A program made the translations under genes and the position numbers. A DNA stretch of 64,000 nt from UBA11889 sp002313255 (lineage in GTDB: Bacteria > Pseudomonadota > Gammaproteobacteria > Pseudomonadales > Azotimanducaceae), in assembly GCA_913045265.1 (NCBI GenBank), contig CAJWQX010000003.1, positions 22,242 to 86,241 on the forward strand, read 5' to 3'. Of the stretch, positions 62,386 to 64,000 are shown in pieces. Positions within the stretch are counted from its first letter, which is position 1. Every line of letters starts with the position of its first letter. The notes below the pieces were generated by a model. The model searched no databases, was not told the DNA's origin, and worked only from the letters and a program-made list of their open reading frames with translations.

Positions 62386-64000
62386 TCAATCGAACAACGC
62401 CTCTCTTATCAACCGCTGTTGTCGTTCGATGTGTTTGGTCACGTACCCGCCAGCCGCGGCGGCAAACCCTTCGCGTCCTGCATACGTCAGATAGAGCTTA
62501 TCATTGTGGTCCAAAATGACTCGGCGTATGTGGTGTTGGCTGGAATACCACGCGCCCTGGTTCATGGGTTCCTCCTGACACCAAACAACGTCTTTGATAT
62601 TTCGAAGCGGGGCGATGACTTGCCCCAAGTCGCGTTCGGGAAATGGGTACAACTGCTCCAGCCGAACGATTGCTATATTTTCTGCGCCCTCTTTGCGGCG
62701 TTGTTCCAAGAGATCGTAGTAGATCTTGCCTGAGCACAGGACCAGGCGATCCACGTGACCCGGGTCCACAGCATCAATTTCACCCAGAACTGTGTGGAAC
62801 TGACCAGCGGTCAGATCCTCCAACGCCGAAACGGCGAGCTTATGCCTGAGAAGACTTTTGGGCGTCAAGACAATGAGCGGTTTACGTAGCGGCCGGATAA
62901 CTTGACGCCGAAGCATGTGAAACATTTGCGCCGGCGTCGTCGGGAGACAAATCTGCATGTTGTGTTCAGCCGAGAGCTGCAAAAAACGTTCGAGCCGGGC
63001 CGAAGAATGATCAGGACCCATGCCTTCGTAGCCATGGGGAAGCAACATAACCAACCCACACAGACGTTCCCATTTTGCCTCACCACTTGAAACAAATTGA
63101 TCGATCACAACTTGGGCTCCGTTTGCAAAGTCCCCAAACTGCGCTTCCCATATACACAACGCTCCAGGAGTCGTCGTCGCGTAGCCATATTCAAAGGCAA
63201 GTACGGCTTCTTCCGAAAGCAACGAATCGTATATATCAAACGTGGGCGACCCAGAAAGATGGTTGAGCGGGATATGACGTTTGCCGTCGCGTTGATTGTG
63301 TACCGCCGCGTGTCGATGCGAAAAGGTTCCGACGCCAACGTCCTGACCCGTCAAGCGGACAGGGTGTCCTTGATCGAGCAGCGACGCATACGCCAGTATC
63401 TCGGCGAATCCCCAATTGATAGGCATCGCACCAACTGCCATGCGCCGCCGATCTTCAAAGATTCTTTGTACCTGTCGGTGCAAAACGAAGTCCTCCGGAA
63501 CCTTATTCACACCGTCGGCTAGCTTCTGAAGGCGGGTCAGATCACACCCTGTATCCGCCGACGCCGTCCACTCGTGGTCAAGATAAGGTCGCCAGTCGAC
63601 AAAGAGATCAGTATTTGGCTCGTGCACCAAAGAAAGCGCGACATGTTCTCCCGAATCGAGCTGATCGCGATACCGAAAAATCAATCGGTCGGATTCAGAA
63701 CTCGGCAACGTACGGTCGACGTGTAGTTGATCGGCATAGATGGAGCACACGGTTGGATGTCGGCGAATCGATGCGTACATTAATGGCTGCGTCTTCATCG
63801 GCTCCTCAGCCTCGTTGTGTCCCCGCCGTCGATAACAGACCAGATCGATGACAACGTCTTTATGGAAAGCCATGCGGTAATCCACGGCTAACTGCATGGC
63901 AAATACAGCGGCTTCAGGGTCGTCTCCGTTAACGTGAAAGATCGGTGCCCGAACCATTTTCGCGATTTCGCTGCAATATTCACTTGACCGCGCGTCGTCA
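62386..64000 (-). CDS. sucA: 2-Oxoglutarate dehydrogenase E1 (partial, C-terminal part)
   Basis: Thiamin-diphosphate-dependent decarboxylase of the TCA cycle. The frame is open to the window edge, so the N-terminus is missing; about 537 codons remain of a protein normally near 930. Visible OGDH sequence includes [15 protein letters not shown] at the edge, then [38 protein letters not shown] and the C-terminal region. An internal ATG at 63957 is not the start. Confidence 0.95.
   Translation of the reverse strand, partial: DDARSSEYCSEIAKMVRAPIFHVNGDDPEAAVFAMQLAVDYRMAFHKDVVIDLVCYRRRGHNEAEEPMKTQPLMYASIRRHPTVCSIYADQLHVDRTLPSSESDRLIFRYRDQLDSGEHVALSLVHEPNTDLFVDWRPYLDHEWTASADTGCDLTRLQKLADGVNKVPEDFVLHRQVQRIFEDRRRMAVGAMPINWGFAEILAYASLLDQGHPVRLTGQDVGVGTFSHRHAAVHNQRDGKRHIPLNHLSGSPTFDIYDSLLSEEAVLAFEYGYATTTPGALCIWEAQFGDFANGAQVVIDQFVSSGEAKWERLCGLVMLLPHGYEGMGPDHSSARLERFLQLSAEHNMQICLPTTPAQMFHMLRRQVIRPLRKPLIVLTPKSLLRHKLAVSALEDLTAGQFHTVLGEIDAVDPGHVDRLVLCSGKIYYDLLEQRRKEGAENIAIVRLEQLYPFPERDLGQVIAPLRNIKDVVWCQEEPMNQGAWYSSQHHIRRVILDHNDKLYLTYAGREGFAAAAGGYVTKHIERQQRLIREALFD

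Overview
The window is a dense, housekeeping-rich chromosomal segment from a gammaproteobacterium. Gene content and order resemble the Pseudomonas-type arrangement: thrH-cysH-cysB; nfuA; metH; cysI with a DUF934 gene; nudC; nhaB; dnaQ-rnhA-methyltransferase-mltD; ppiD-hupB-lon-clpX-clpP-tig with tRNAs; folD-lpxH; purF-cvpA-dedD-folC; trpAB/trpF-truA-asd-leuBDC; aroC-prmB; gpsA; htpG; sucDC-lpd-sucBA. Base composition is roughly 50% GC. Genes are packed tightly, with many 1-14 bp overlaps (ATGA, GTGA, TTGA junctions) and several tail-to-tail pairs with no intergenic DNA. This suggests a compact, possibly marine or oligotrophic genome, but taxonomy below class is inference. I see no insertion sequence, prophage, CRISPR array or integron.

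Layout. 1-2290 (minus): propionate catabolism (prpC, cut by the window edge, and prpB) with thrH upstream. 2477-4618: APS reductase cysH, a frameshifted remnant of a small thioredoxin-like gene, and the sulfur regulator cysB. 4679-7267: a 5'-nucleotidase-family gene and a DUF465 gene, divergent from a von Willebrand A (VWA) gene coupled to a membrane J-domain gene. 7362-13068: an AddB/AddA-like nuclease-helicase pair. 13074-19672: nfuA, metH, cysI and DUF934. 19730-28312: acuI/sohB, an SCP2-like ORF, nudC, nhaB, dnaQ/rnhA/methyltransferase and mltD. 28313-37182 (minus): protein quality control (tig, clpP, clpX, lon, ppiD), the nucleoid protein hupB, and tRNA-Pro, -Arg and -His upstream of tig. 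37364-38925: folD-lpxH. 38922-64000 (minus): an almost unbroken co-directional run from sucA to miaE.

How the genes fit together. Sulfur assimilation is well represented: APS reduction, sulfite reduction, CysB control and methionine synthesis. AcuI could make propionyl-CoA that PrpC/PrpB would consume. The suc operon supplies the TCA section from 2-oxoglutarate to succinate. Three parts of aromatic and branched-chain amino-acid synthesis (aroC, trpFBA, leuCDB) and asd lie in one run. The tig-clpP-clpX-lon-hupB-ppiD block is a classical proteostasis island.

Most of the window is ordinary. The points I find most worth checking are: the decayed gene between cysH and cysB; Glu at the catalytic Asp60 position of TrpA; two sharply AT-rich islands inside leuD and sucC; the poorly characterised VWA plus membrane J-domain pair; the AddB-like subunit with no visible Walker A motif; and loss of expected neighbours (accD, fimV, gloB) at conserved loci. 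I did not find a convincing new defence or mobile system.
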